Source of the DNA: Methanocalculus sp.
Lineage (GTDB): Archaea; Halobacteriota; Methanomicrobia; Methanomicrobiales; Methanocorpusculaceae
DNA length: 64,000 bases
Assembly (NCBI GenBank): GCA_013329165.1
Contig: DUKV01000001.1
Location: 114,511-178,510, forward strand
Direction of reading: 5' to 3'
The notes under the pieces were generated by a model. It saw nothing but the letters and a program-made list of their open reading frames with translations, did no database searches and was not told the DNA's origin. The position numbers and the translations under genes were made by a program. Below, one piece after another: positions 25,427 through 34,181 of the stretch; position 1 is the stretch's first letter; the number at the start of each line of letters is the position of its first letter.

Positions 25427-26335
25427 TCAGATACCGTTTCGTTCTGCCACCTCCCGTACTGCATATGCCGGGAGTGCGTCTGCAAAGTGCCCGATCTCAT
25501 CAAAGAGATCGGTTCCTCCTAAGGTGCTCCGGAGAAGACGCGACCCGATCCCGCCCGCAAGCAGCGGCCGCTTCCCGATCCTCTTCAGCGACTCTTCGAT
25601 AAGGCTCCGCTCAGCCTTCCAGAATGCAAGGGCGATCGTGACCGCCCCCGCCTCACCGATCTCATCCAGATCCGCACAGACAGATCGAGCAAGCCGTGCA
25701 AGGCTCAGATCACGGGTCACCTCTTTTCCATCAGGTGTCGGAACTGTATACTCTCCGGGGGTGATATGGCCAAGTACCAGGTGTGCATCCCCGGCAGATG
25801 CAAAGTACTCGGTTGAGAGTGGCGTCTCTTCTTCATCAATTATCACAGAACGGAGGAGCGAGGCAACTGGTGTCCTGAGCATCCCGCAGTAGATGAGATG
25901 GCCCTTCCTGAGACGGGTGAGATCCGTATGCCCCAGCAGCTCGTCAAAGGGGGAGAGCGGTATGATGTCGGTGGTGGTGCTCCCAAAGTCAACCAGCACC
26001 GAATCGGCATACTGTTCTCTGAGGAGGTCTGCCGATGCGAGCCAGTTTGCCGCGGCAAGTTCAGGCACCGCTTTGGTATGGAACCGTCCGTCTGTACCAT
26101 AAAACTGTGCCTCCGGAAGCACATCGAGCACCGCGTTGACGATGAAAGAAACCCCCTCAGCCTTCGAATAAAAACAGTCTGCAAGCTCCCCGCTCATCAC
26201 GACAGCAGCATCGCCGTCAAACTCCGAGAGCATCTCTGTGATCGGCGACTCTTTCCAGAGCGGGCAGTACCGGATGATCACCTCGTCTTCACAAACGATC
26301 TTGGTATTTGCCCCTCCGATATCGATCCCGATCAT
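25427..26335 (-). CDS. mfnF: Methanofuran biosynthesis protein MfnF (furan-phenoxy synthase)
   Basis: Member of the ASKHA/hydantoinase-like superfamily that in methanogens condenses aminomethylfuran diphosphate with gamma-glutamyltyramine to build the methanofuran core. The phosphate-binding MIGIDIGGANTKIV opens the protein, VLVDFGSTTTDIIPL is at about 140, and the adenosine-type motif LLAGGIGSRLL is at about 260, all matching the family. The ATG overlaps the TGA of mfnD (26332-26335). Having the two consecutive pathway enzymes coupled strongly supports the call. Older annotations use 'H4MPT-linked C1 transfer pathway protein'. Confidence 0.85.
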   Translation of the reverse strand: MIGIDIGGANTKIVCEDEVIIRYCPLWKESPITEMLSEFDGDAAVVMSGELADCFYSKAEGVSFIVNAVLDVLPEAQFYGTDGRFHTKAVPELAAANWLASADLLREQYADSVLVDFGSTTTDIIPLSPFDELLGHTDLTRLRKGHLIYCGMLRTPVASLLRSVIIDEEETPLSTEYFASAGDAHLVLGHITPGEYTVPTPDGKEVTRDLSLARLARSVCADLDEIGEAGAVTIALAFWKAERSLIEESLKRIGKRPLLAGGIGSRLLRSTLGGTDLFDEIGHFADALPAYAVREVAERNGI

Positions 26336-27216
26336 TGCCTTATAATCCCACCATGTGTATCAAAGTGCACAGGTCCATTCAGGTGAACCGGCTCAGGTTC
26401 AATCCCCTCGGATGCCTTGATCAGAAGGTCTGCAATCTCCTCTTCCATCACCGCAGCTATTCCTATAAGGCTTGTCGTGATCCGGGGATTCACATCGATG
26501 ACGGTGATCCGGTCTCCGACGATCAGATCGATCCCGATGTACCCCTGGCAGCCAAGAATAGTCACAACCTTCTGTGCAATCTTCCTGATCTCATCTGCAC
26601 GGGGGTGTTCCACCGGCGTCTCGCCGCCGAGGTAGGTGATCCTGCCGTCATTATTCTCTATCTCCTGCCGGTTGATAGCAAGAACAAACGGCGGTGCCCC
26701 ACTATAGAAACTACATACATCACCGACGACACGGGATCCGATCACCGAGACGGAGAGGAGATCGCCTGTGAGGATCTCCTGGCCAAACTCGCCTTCCCCC
26801 GGCTCTTCATCACTGATCCTGACATTGATTGATCCGGATCCCCGAACCGGCTTGATCACCCGCATTCCGGCTGATACTTCCTGTGGGACATCAATGCCAT
26901 GTTCTGCAAGAATGCGGGCTGTAAGCCGTTTGTTGGCACAGACAGCTGCATTGGTACTGTCTGTCCCGACATTATGGGTGATCCCCTCCATCCTGCGTGT
27001 GAACCCTGCGAGGAGGTGATCGGGTGCGATCACAAGCCCGTACCTGCAATCCGGGGCGATACGTTCGATCTCTTCCCCAAAATCCCCTTCTCCGGGAGAT
27101 GCCACACTATACCCGAGACGTTCAAAACTCTGCTTCAGCGTCTTCAGCATCGCTTCGCCTTCAGGGGCAAGACTTGGATCATGGTGGAGTGTATACTCTG
27201 CGAGGAGCACGTTCAT
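26332..27216 (-). CDS. mfnD: Tyramine-L-glutamate ligase MfnD (ATP-grasp)
   Basis: ATP-grasp enzyme joining tyramine to glutamate in methanofuran biosynthesis. The ATP-grasp layout is visible: a GTDSTNAAVCANKRLTARIL stretch opening the domain (about 83-102), a lysine-containing VIKPVRGSGSINVRI strand (about 118-132), and the Mg-binding end GYIGIDLIVGDRITVIDVNPRIT (about 226-248). 294 residues, normal size. First gene of the mfnD-mfnF unit; divergent from surE across a 78-nt gap that must hold both promoters. Confidence 0.87.
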   Translation of the reverse strand: MNVLLAEYTLHHDPSLAPEGEAMLKTLKQSFERLGYSVASPGEGDFGEEIERIAPDCRYGLVIAPDHLLAGFTRRMEGITHNVGTDSTNAAVCANKRLTARILAEHGIDVPQEVSAGMRVIKPVRGSGSINVRISDEEPGEGEFGQEILTGDLLSVSVIGSRVVGDVCSFYSGAPPFVLAINRQEIENNDGRITYLGGETPVEHPRADEIRKIAQKVVTILGCQGYIGIDLIVGDRITVIDVNPRITTSLIGIAAVMEEEIADLLIKASEGIEPEPVHLNGPVHFDTHGGIIRQ

Positions 27217-27294
27217 ACAAAATATGTTGATCCCATGCAGAGAAGAGGTTTGCCGATACGAGGGTATTTCTCTCTATGGGGACGACTCATTACC

Positions 27295-28077
27295 ATGAAA
27301 CCAACTGTCCTGCTGACAAACGACGATGGTGTCTCATCAGCCGGGATATGGGCTGCATATTCAGCCCTCTCAGAAATTGCCGATGTTACCGTCGTTGCCC
27401 CCTCCACCCAGCAGAGCGCGGTGGGGAGATCTATCTCTATCTTTGAGCCGATCCGGATCCATAAGGTGAATATCAACGGCTCCCTTGCCTATGCGGTTGA
27501 TGGAAAGCCGACAGACGCGGTGATCATCGGCCTCTATGCCCTCAGGCTGAAACCCGATCTCGTCGTCTCCGGGATCAATATCGGGGAGAATCTCAGTTTT
27601 GAATCGATTATGACCTCTGGCACTGTGGGTGCTGCGCTTGAGGCTTCGAACCAGGGAACGCCTGCTGTTGCATTCTCCCTCCAGGTGAACGATCAGGGTA
27701 TGAAGTTCGATGATCCACGTTCTGCTCTTCTTGAAGATGATTCCATCGGTCATATCGTCACGGATGTCTGTACCCGGATCTTCGATCAGGGATTCCCGGA
27801 ACATTGCAATGTCCTGAATGTGAATATCCCGTCTGAGATCCATGGCGGGTATGAGGTGACCCGGCTTGCCCATAAACTCTTCCATACGGGAGTCGAGGAG
27901 CGGTTCGATCCGAGAGGGAGACCATATTACTGGATTGATGGGCCCATTGTTGAGGATGCCGAAGAAGGAACCGATGTCCATGCGGTACGTGAGGGGAGGA
28001 TCTCTATCACTCCTGTAACACTGGACTGCACCGCCCCGGCCGCATTTGATGGGGTACGGCGGCAGTTCAGGTCATAA
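27295..28077 (+). CDS. surE: 5'/3'-nucleotidase SurE
   Basis: Metal-dependent nucleoside monophosphate phosphatase. The N-terminal LLTNDDGVSSAGI motif carries the metal aspartates, APSTQQSAVGRSIS and AVDGKPTDAVIIGL follow, then VVSGINIGENL and the SGTVGAALEA loop. The ATG at 27295 begins the core directly; upstream in-frame codons overlap mfnD and are not needed. 260 residues. Followed after 48 nt by rpiA on the same strand. Confidence 0.93.
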   Translation: MKPTVLLTNDDGVSSAGIWAAYSALSEIADVTVVAPSTQQSAVGRSISIFEPIRIHKVNINGSLAYAVDGKPTDAVIIGLYALRLKPDLVVSGINIGENLSFESIMTSGTVGAALEASNQGTPAVAFSLQVNDQGMKFDDPRSALLEDDSIGHIVTDVCTRIFDQGFPEHCNVLNVNIPSEIHGGYEVTRLAHKLFHTGVEERFDPRGRPYYWIDGPIVEDAEEGTDVHAVREGRISITPVTLDCTAPAAFDGVRRQFRS

Positions 28078-28125
28078 TATTGCCGGATACAAAGCTACAT
28101 ACCCCTTTCAATCATACCAGATCAT

Positions 28126-28782
28126 ATGGATAGCGCCAAACAGGAGGCCGGATACAGGGCAGCAGAACGTGTCCGTGACGGTGATATTATCGGGATCGGC
28201 ACCGGCTCAACAGTGCTGTATGCAATGGAGCGGTTGCAGCAGAGGATGTATGAGGAGAAACTGACCATTCTCGGAGTGCCAACCTCCTACCAGACAGCCT
28301 ACAGGGCTGTTGAGATGGAGATTCCACTCACATCCCTTGATGCACACCCACGCCTCGATCTGGCAATCGATGGTGCGGATCAGGTCGATCCACAGCTGCG
28401 GATGATCAAAGGCCGTGGCGGCGCCCATCTCCGGGAGAAGTGCGTTGTGGATGCTGCAGAGACGTTTCTTGTCATCGTTGACGAGTCGAAGTGCGTCACT
28501 CATCTCAGCGGCAACGTTCCAGTCGAGGTGCTCTCATTTGCATGTACCTCGGTACTCAGGAGGATCGTCGATCTCGGGGGATCAGGGGAGATCAGAACCG
28601 GCTCGGGAAAAGACGGCCCCGTCATCTCAGATAACGGGAACCTGATCATCGACTGCAGATTCGCGGATATACCCTCGCCGGAGGAGCTTGAGATGAAGCT
28701 GGCAGCTATCCCGGGGATTGTAGAATCAGGGCTGTTCACACGATATACGGATAAGACAGAGCTGATGGTTGGAAAAAAGTAA
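28126..28782 (+). CDS. rpiA: Ribose-5-phosphate isomerase A
   Basis: Interconverts ribose 5-phosphate and ribulose 5-phosphate; in methanogens it serves nucleotide and, through the ribulose monophosphate route, pentose synthesis. The substrate-binding GIGTGSTVLYAM (about 24-35), DLAIDGADQVDP with the catalytic acidic residues (about 80-91), and KGRGGAHLREKCV with the catalytic lysine region (about 97-109) are all present. 218 residues, standard size. Tail-to-tail with an HTH gene (2-nt gap). Confidence 0.94.
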   Translation: MDSAKQEAGYRAAERVRDGDIIGIGTGSTVLYAMERLQQRMYEEKLTILGVPTSYQTAYRAVEMEIPLTSLDAHPRLDLAIDGADQVDPQLRMIKGRGGAHLREKCVVDAAETFLVIVDESKCVTHLSGNVPVEVLSFACTSVLRRIVDLGGSGEIRTGSGKDGPVISDNGNLIIDCRFADIPSPEELEMKLAAIPGIVESGLFTRYTDKTELMVGKK

Positions 28783-28784
28783 TA

Positions 28785-29162
28785 TCAGGATTCGATGCAC
28801 TCGCGCATCCGGTTGATCATTGATATCTGGCTCTCAGCTTCCTGGCGTTTCTTCTCTTCCAGGATATTGGTTATCTCAGCCAGTCCAAGGGCAATAGAGT
28901 AGATCTTAACCGGGCGCCCTTTATTTTCGGTCTTGCTCTCCCGGCAGTTGACCCATTCATGCTCTTTTAAGTCCCGCATCGCGATGCTCACTTCAGGCTG
29001 CCTGAGATCCGTGCCCCGCTCGATCTCACGTGAGCTGGCTTCAGGGAGTTCAGAGAGAAAGACAAGTACTTTTGCGACATTTCTCTTCATCCCGATCCCA
29101 TTCAAAAGACTGACAAGCTCTTCCTGTTTTGGTGTTAACGTTCCGAAATTTCCGTTATCCAT
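28785..29162 (-). CDS. Winged-helix transcription regulator
   Basis: 125-residue DNA-binding protein. A winged helix-turn-helix at about residues 25-85 (VLVFLSELPEASSREIERGTDL, then PEVSIAMRDLKEHEWV and a wing with KGRPVKIYSI) is followed by a charged C-terminal helix likely for dimerisation. This is the form of small archaeal TrmB/MarR-like regulators. It has its own promoter in the AT-rich 29163-29271 gap and lies just downstream of tbp on the same strand. Target unknown. Confidence 0.78.
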   Translation of the reverse strand: MDNGNFGTLTPKQEELVSLLNGIGMKRNVAKVLVFLSELPEASSREIERGTDLRQPEVSIAMRDLKEHEWVNCRESKTENKGRPVKIYSIALGLAEITNILEEKKRQEAESQISMINRMRECIES

Positions 29163-29271
29163 GTTATTTTCTCCTCATAACCATTATTTATTATCTATAA
29201 TATAAAAGGGCTTCCATTCAGATTACTGAATGTTCTTTGGAGCAAGAGAAAAGAAAGGTTATTTACTATAT

Positions 29272-29832
29272 TCAGAGCATCCCGAGATTCGAGAGATCGT
29301 TTATGATCTTCTTCACCGCACCCTGTGCATCCTCAGGTACTTTTCCGCCGGTGATGATCAGTTTCCCTGATCCAAAGAGGAGAACAACGACCTTTGGCTC
29401 TTCAAGCCGGTAGACGAGGCCGGGGAACTGTTCGGGCTCATATTCAATCCGGTCAAGATTGAAGCCAACAGCAATCTTATTCAGGTTGATTGGCGTCCCC
29501 AGATCGGCGGAAGTGACAATATTCTGGATCTTGTAGGTCAGTTCGTCCGGTATATCGATCTTGAGATCCCTGAGCAGTCCCCCGAGGATCTCAAGTCCGC
29601 GATTTAAGCTCTCGATACTTTTTGCACCTGTCAGGACAACCTTCCCTGATCCAAAGACCAGTGCTGCGATCTTTGGATCCTGCATTCTCAGAACAACGCC
29701 GGGAAACCTTTTCTTGTTATATTCAGCACCCTTTATCTCGGCAGCGAGTGAGGGGAGATCGAGAGATTCAGTAACCTTGGCGGATGCTACGATATTTTCA
29801 ATCTTGAGCGAATCCTCGGGATTGAATGTCAT
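29272..29832 (-). CDS. tbp: TATA-box binding protein
   Basis: General transcription factor that binds the TATA box and recruits TFB. The 186 residues contain two copies of the TBP fold. Repeat 1 has IENIVASAKV, PGVVLRMQDPKIAALVFGSGKVVLTGAKS; repeat 2 has IQNIVTSADLG, PGLVYRLEEPKVVVLLFGSGKLIITGGK. The paired phenylalanines that kink DNA are replaced by LVF/LLF at the strand positions, within archaeal variation. A TATA box is centred 26 nt before the ATG, so the mRNA is probably leaderless. Confidence 0.97.
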   Translation of the reverse strand: MTFNPEDSLKIENIVASAKVTESLDLPSLAAEIKGAEYNKKRFPGVVLRMQDPKIAALVFGSGKVVLTGAKSIESLNRGLEILGGLLRDLKIDIPDELTYKIQNIVTSADLGTPINLNKIAVGFNLDRIEYEPEQFPGLVYRLEEPKVVVLLFGSGKLIITGGKVPEDAQGAVKKIINDLSNLGML

Positions 29833-29854
29833 GTTTATAACTATTACTATTCAC

Positions 29855-29862
29855 TATATAAA
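29855..29862 (-). promoter_or_regulatory. TATA box of tbp
   Basis: Plus-strand TATATAAA (minus strand TTTATATA), centre about 26 nt upstream of the A of the tbp start codon. This is exactly the archaeal TATA-TSS spacing and implies a leaderless transcript. Confidence 0.6.
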
Positions 29863-29883
29863 CTATTCTGAAAACTTAGAAGG

Positions 29884-30868
29884 TGCGGTATCCTGAATTA
29901 ATTTTACACCATCAATCTTCCGCATACATCCACCTCTGTGCGTATCCCAGAACCCGCTCTGGTGGCAATCGATAGAAGAGGGCGTGTGCCGGTTCACCGT
30001 ATTCGAGACTTCTATGCGGCTTGATCTCGTTCTGCCAGTGTACCACTGCCTCCACCGATCCAAATTTCATCGCTCTCCGTTCGACTTCACCAAAGAACCT
30101 CTCGATCTTTCCGTTTGTCTGAGGATGGTGCACCCTGGCTCTTATGTGCCGAATCCCATGGTATTCCATAAATTTCCGAAACGTGTGGTTTGCAGTCTCC
30201 GGCTCTCTGGCTGAAACAAATTGGGAACCATTGTCCGTGAGGATTTTACGCGGGATGCCGTATTCCAAAAACCCCTGTTCGAGAACCTGTATCGTGTATT
30301 GAGTCGTTGGTCGATCGAAGACGCCATAACAGGTAATGAGACGGGAAGAATCGTCCATGAATGCGATGAGCCATCGGTCCTGGCCGTTCAGGGTAATCAT
30401 CTTCCAATCACCCTGCCAGAGAGACATGGAGTGTTCTCGCTCATAGCGAACCCATTTCCGCTGGTTTCGCTTCTTCAAGCTGATCACCACTCTCCCATGG
30501 GCGAGAAGGATCCGATAGATCGTATTGTGTGGAATATGGACGCCATATTCTTCCTCGATTTTCTTTTCAAGATGGTTGGGGCCGAGAGAATACCGGTCAT
30601 GCGCAGTAAGCACGAGGGTAAGCACGAGGGTTTCAGTCTCATACGGGATTGTGGTTGCCCTTTTACCCGGGGGTCGCAGGCAGAGAGGATAGCCGTTCTG
30701 CCGATAAGATCTGGTACATCCGTTGCCGGCTTACCTGATGATACTCCGCAAGATCATGAACTGATTTTCCTCCTTTCCATTGACGAATGATACCTCGGAT
30801 ATCCCGGTCGGAGAGTTTGCTCACATCGACATATAAGTTTGATGTCAAATGATTACGGGATAACTACA
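29884..30868 (-). mobile_element. IS481-like insertion sequence between tbp and acs
   Basis: About 985 bp bounded by imperfect inverted repeats. The left end reads TGCGGTATCCTGAATTAA, and the right end, on the opposite strand, TGTAGTTATCCCGTAATC; matches continue inward through TTT-ACA. The element encodes one DDE transposase with an HTH part on the minus strand. The 7-mer TAGAAGG flanks the left end directly (29877-29883) and recurs 7 nt outside the right inverted repeat (30876-30882); it could be a target duplication if the true right end is 30875. Family placement is by the compact rve transposase plus separate HTH. Confidence 0.7.
29912..30848 (-). pseudogene. Frameshifted IS transposase (HTH + integrase core)
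   Basis: The N-terminal piece (30848-30663) holds a helix-turn-helix (GIIRQWKGGKSVHDLAEYH, QVSRQRMYQIL) and stops at a TAA. Reading resumes one frame over, at an AAAAGG just after the stop, as KRATTIPYETETLVLT and continues to 29912 through the integrase catalytic core. The core has an Asp in QGDWKMITLNG, TDNGSQFVSA, and a Glu in NGKIERFFGEVERR. A +1 shift at GGG-T-AAA restores one protein of about 310 residues. A 12-bp tandem duplication just downstream (30607-30630, encoding LVLT twice) suggests ordinary decay rather than programmed frameshifting, but neither is proven. Confidence 0.7.
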
Positions 30869-30889
30869 GAAAAAATAGAAGGGATCTGG

Positions 30890-32776
30890 TCACTCTTCGA
30901 TGGTTGAGAGATCCCCTGGATCTTCTCCGAGTTCCTGTGCACGGAGCACCCGTCTCATGATCTTGCCGCTCCTTGTCTTTGGGAGCGAGTCGACAACCCT
31001 GATCTCTGAGGGAACCGCGATCGGGCCGAGGGTGATCCTCACATGATAGAGGAGATCCTGCTTCAGTTTCAGGGTCTCGATGAACCCTTCCCTCAGGAGA
31101 ACAAATGCCAGTATCCGGTTCCCTTTCATCTCGTCGGGAATCCCGACCACCGCCGCTTCTGCAACAGCCTTGTGCGCAACAAGTGCACTCTCGACCTCTG
31201 CTGTTCCGATATTATGCCCGGAGACGATGATCAGATCGTCTGATCTGCCCAGGATCATGATATACCCCTCTTCATCACGGACTGCCAGATCGCTTGCAAT
31301 GAAGGAGTTCTCAGGCCCGCTCCAGTACATCCGGTATCGCTCCTCGTTCTGGTGCACCATCCGCGCCATCGAAGGCCAGGGCTCCTTGATGATCAGCTGC
31401 CCTGAGATACCCGAAGGCACCGGATTTCCTTCCTTATCAACGATATCAACAAGGACGCCCGGGATCGGCTTTCCTGCAAATCCGGGCTTCATCGGCTCTC
31501 CGATCATCGTGGTGATCATATGCATCCCGGTCTCGGTCTGCCACCAGGTATCGACAATCGGGAGTTTGCCTCTCCCGATTGTATGGTAGAACCACTCGAA
31601 GGCTTCAGGATTTAACGGCTCTCCCACTGAGCCGAGGAGCCGGAGGCTGGAAAGGTCGTATTTGTTCGGGTACTCCTCACCAAACCGCATGAACATCCGG
31701 ATTGCTGTTGGAGCGGTGTACATGATGGAGATCCCATACTTCTCGACATACTTCCACCAGATTCCGGCATCCGGGTAGTCCGGGGTACCTTCGGTGATGA
31801 AGATGGTCGCCCCCATCAGGAGCGGACCATAGACGATATAGGAATGGCCGGTGATCCAACCAGGATCTGCTGTACACCAGTAGACATCTGAGTCCTTGAT
31901 ATCGAGGACGTACTTGCATGTATAGTAGGTACCCACCATGTACCCGCCGGTCGTATGCACGATTCCCTTCGGCTGGCCGGTTGTCCCGGAGGTATACAGG
32001 ATGAAGAGGGGATCTTCTGCATCCATCGATTCGGGTGCACAGTTCTTTTCGCTCTCCTCCATCAGCTCATAGAAATCTCTCTCAAAGTCGGAGAGGAGGC
32101 TGATTTTTGGCGTCTGTGTCCTGAGCACAACGACATGGTCAACAGTTGTCGCATTAATCAGCGCCTCCTCAAGGATCGGCTTGAGTGGTATCGTCTTTCC
32201 CCGCCTGATGCTTGCATCGGCGGTGATCACGACCTTGGCACCGGCACCGGTGATCCGTGCATGCAGGGCATCAGATCCGAACCCGGCAAAGACAACCGAA
32301 TGAACCGCACCAATACGTGCACAGGCGAGCATGGCGATGATCTGCTCGGGGACATTTGGCATATAGATACAGACGGTATCGCCCTTTCCGACCCCAAGAC
32401 TCTTCAAACCGTTTGCAAACCGCTCAACCTCGCGGAGAAGCTGCCAGTATGTCAGGCTCCTGGTCGATCCATCGTCGCCATGCCAGAAGACTGCAACCTT
32501 GTTCCTCCGGTGGCCGGTGATATGCCGGTCCAGACAGTTATAGCTTATATTGGTCTTTCCATTGATGAACCACCGGGCAAAGGGATGCTTCCACTCCTTC
32601 ACCGTCTCCCAGGGCTGGAACCACTCAAGTTCGTGGCTTATTCGTGCCCAGAATCCGTCGGGATCGGTGATATATCCCTGGTAGGCGTGCTCGGCATCCT
32701 TGCACCATGCCTCTCTCCTGTATTCAGGATCAGGCATGTACTTCTTTGTGCTCAATGTCACCTGCTTCTCGGACAT
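30890..32776 (-). CDS. acsA: Acetyl-CoA synthetase (AMP-forming)
   Basis: Activates acetate to acetyl-CoA with ATP, feeding biosynthesis in methanogens that assimilate acetate. The 628 residues include the P-loop-like [15 protein letters not shown] (about 265), the [13 protein letters not shown] adenylation motif (about 410), the hinge [13 protein letters not shown] and the C-terminal [14 protein letters not shown]. The last contains the catalytic lysine that is the target of acetylation control in homologues. SD GGAGG lies 5 nt before ATG. Functionally it pairs with CODH/ACS at the start of the window as an alternative source of acetyl-CoA. The IS lies just downstream. Confidence 0.95.
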   Translation of the reverse strand: MSEKQVTLSTKKYMPDPEYRREAWCKDAEHAYQGYITDPDGFWARISHELEWFQPWETVKEWKHPFARWFINGKTNISYNCLDRHITGHRRNKVAVFWHGDDGSTRSLTYWQLLREVERFANGLKSLGVGKGDTVCIYMPNVPEQIIAMLACARIGAVHSVVFAGFGSDALHARITGAGAKVVITADASIRRGKTIPLKPILEEALINATTVDHVVVLRTQTPKISLLSDFERDFYELMEESEKNCAPESMDAEDPLFILYTSGTTGQPKGIVHTTGGYMVGTYYTCKYVLDIKDSDVYWCTADPGWITGHSYIVYGPLLMGATIFITEGTPDYPDAGIWWKYVEKYGISIMYTAPTAIRMFMRFGEEYPNKYDLSSLRLLGSVGEPLNPEAFEWFYHTIGRGKLPIVDTWWQTETGMHMITTMIGEPMKPGFAGKPIPGVLVDIVDKEGNPVPSGISGQLIIKEPWPSMARMVHQNEERYRMYWSGPENSFIASDLAVRDEEGYIMILGRSDDLIIVSGHNIGTAEVESALVAHKAVAEAAVVGIPDEMKGNRILAFVLLREGFIETLKLKQDLLYHVRITLGPIAVPSEIRVVDSLPKTRSGKIMRRVLRAQELGEDPGDLSTIEE

Positions 32777-32935
32777 GGTTCCTCCAAATTGACATGATTA
32801 ATTGTGTAGAATGATAGATCCGGTTCTCATGCATCATATAAAAACATGGTATTCCGGGTCATGGCACCGGGAAGATAAGGAGAGGTAGTGGATGTTATTC
32901 TGGATTGGGCAGAAATGATGGTATTCTGCCCTGAT

Positions 32936-33250
32936 TCAGTCGTATTCTCTCCAGGTGTGGGAACAGGAAACACACCGGAAGAACCGGACTTCACTTTCAT
33001 CCGCGGACCGGAGCTGCCTGAGCCACCAGTACGCGACGTTATGATCACACTGCGGGCACCGTATAGCACAGGTTGGGAGTGTTGGGATGGCATCATCTTC
33101 GTCAACGATCACGATCTCTTTCTCCACTCTGGTTTTTGTCACCTTGAGAGATTCGGAATCGGTGATCTCTTCAGAATAGTCACATCTCCGGCAATGCATC
33201 TTTCCGGATCTGGCGATCATCAGGCTCTTACATTCTGGGCAGAAACGCAT
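32936..33250 (-). CDS. tfs: Transcription factor S (TFS, RNA polymerase cleavage factor)
   Basis: Archaeal homologue of TFIIS and of RNA polymerase subunit RPB9/RPC11 that stimulates transcript cleavage in backtracked polymerase. 104 residues with two zinc ribbons: N-terminal CPECKSLM with CRRCDYSEE (about 4-25), and C-terminal CPQCDHN with CVSCSHTWREYD (about 65-103). The loop acidic pair needed for cleavage is present in RSADESEVRFF. Start at the first ATG, 33250. Divergent from artA, sharing a 100-nt intergenic region. Confidence 0.94.
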   Translation of the reverse strand: MRFCPECKSLMIARSGKMHCRRCDYSEEITDSESLKVTKTRVEKEIVIVDEDDAIPTLPTCAIRCPQCDHNVAYWWLRQLRSADESEVRFFRCVSCSHTWREYD

Positions 33251-33350
33251 GACTATAGTATATGCACTGGAACTTTAAAGACTCCGCCATTCAGATACAC
33301 CAATGGCGTCTTCCTCATCCTTTTTCTGATCAACCGATCAATATATTGTA

Positions 33351-34181
33351 ATGAACGAATACCTGGTGCTTCTCTCCTGTATCGGCTTTCTCTTTTTTCT
33401 TCTGCCACACAGGTATAACTGGTATGCAGGCATAGTCGGGTGGGCATCGATATCCCTTCTCCTCCTTTTCGAATTGCCGGGTTTTCTTCAGATCAATAAT
33501 TTCCTCTATCCGATCCTTGGAATCCTCTCGGTGCCGTTCGTCTATCTCACGGCGCGGCGGCTTCTTATGAAGGATCCTGTTGTAGGAAGTCTGACGAGGG
33601 CAGCTGCCTTTTCCTTCCTGATATATGCACCATTCGGCTTTTATGAGCCATTAAAGAACTGGCTGATCGGGGTCGTCGTCAACCAGACGGTCTGGATGCT
33701 GGAACTTCTCAGGTATCCGGTAACCTTCTATGAATGGAACACGATTATGGGGGGATCGATACCGGGGTTTGATATCGGGTTCCGTGTCGAGATCATCCTC
33801 GGGTGCACCGGGATCACCAGCATTGCGATCATGCTCGCGGTTGCAAATATGGTGCCGACGACAACCCGGCAGAAGATCCTCTCATTCCTCCTGATTGCAC
33901 CGACAATTTATATATTGAATCTCTTCAGGAATGCCTATGTGATCATGGCATATACCGGGCAGTGGTATCCTTGGCTGCCAGAACTTGTTGGAAATGGAAA
34001 TTACGGGTATGAAAGCTTCTTCTGGGCACACAATGTCTTCTGCGAACTGCTGGCGCTTGCGATTCTGATGGCAATCGCCTATGGCCTCTTCCGTTTAATC
34101 CCCGATCTTGGGGTATTGGCAGAGAAGCTGGTCTCCCAGTATATCCGGGATATCAGGCAAGTCTTCCTGAAAGATAGATGA
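33351..34181 (+). CDS. artA: Archaeosortase A
   Basis: Polytopic membrane transpeptidase of the exosortase/archaeosortase class that processes the C-terminal sorting signals (PGF-CTERM) of surface proteins, coupling cleavage to lipid attachment. Eight or so transmembrane helices are visible in 276 residues. The catalytic triad is in place: Cys in EIILGCTGITSIA (about 158), Arg in LNLFRNAYVI (about 195) and His in FFWAHNVFCELLA (about 225). A TATA-like CAATATATTG lies directly upstream of the ATG, hinting at a short or absent leader. The 3' end overlaps the convergent CDP-alcohol phosphatidyltransferase gene by 29 nt. Confidence 0.9.
   Translation: MNEYLVLLSCIGFLFFLLPHRYNWYAGIVGWASISLLLLFELPGFLQINNFLYPILGILSVPFVYLTARRLLMKDPVVGSLTRAAAFSFLIYAPFGFYEPLKNWLIGVVVNQTVWMLELLRYPVTFYEWNTIMGGSIPGFDIGFRVEIILGCTGITSIAIMLAVANMVPTTTRQKILSFLLIAPTIYILNLFRNAYVIMAYTGQWYPWLPELVGNGNYGYESFFWAHNVFCELLALAILMAIAYGLFRLIPDLGVLAEKLVSQYIRDIRQVFLKDR

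Noticed and set aside
29272..29832. Duplicate TBP or unusual length
   Set aside because: Standard two-repeat TBP of normal length; nothing odd beyond its promoter.
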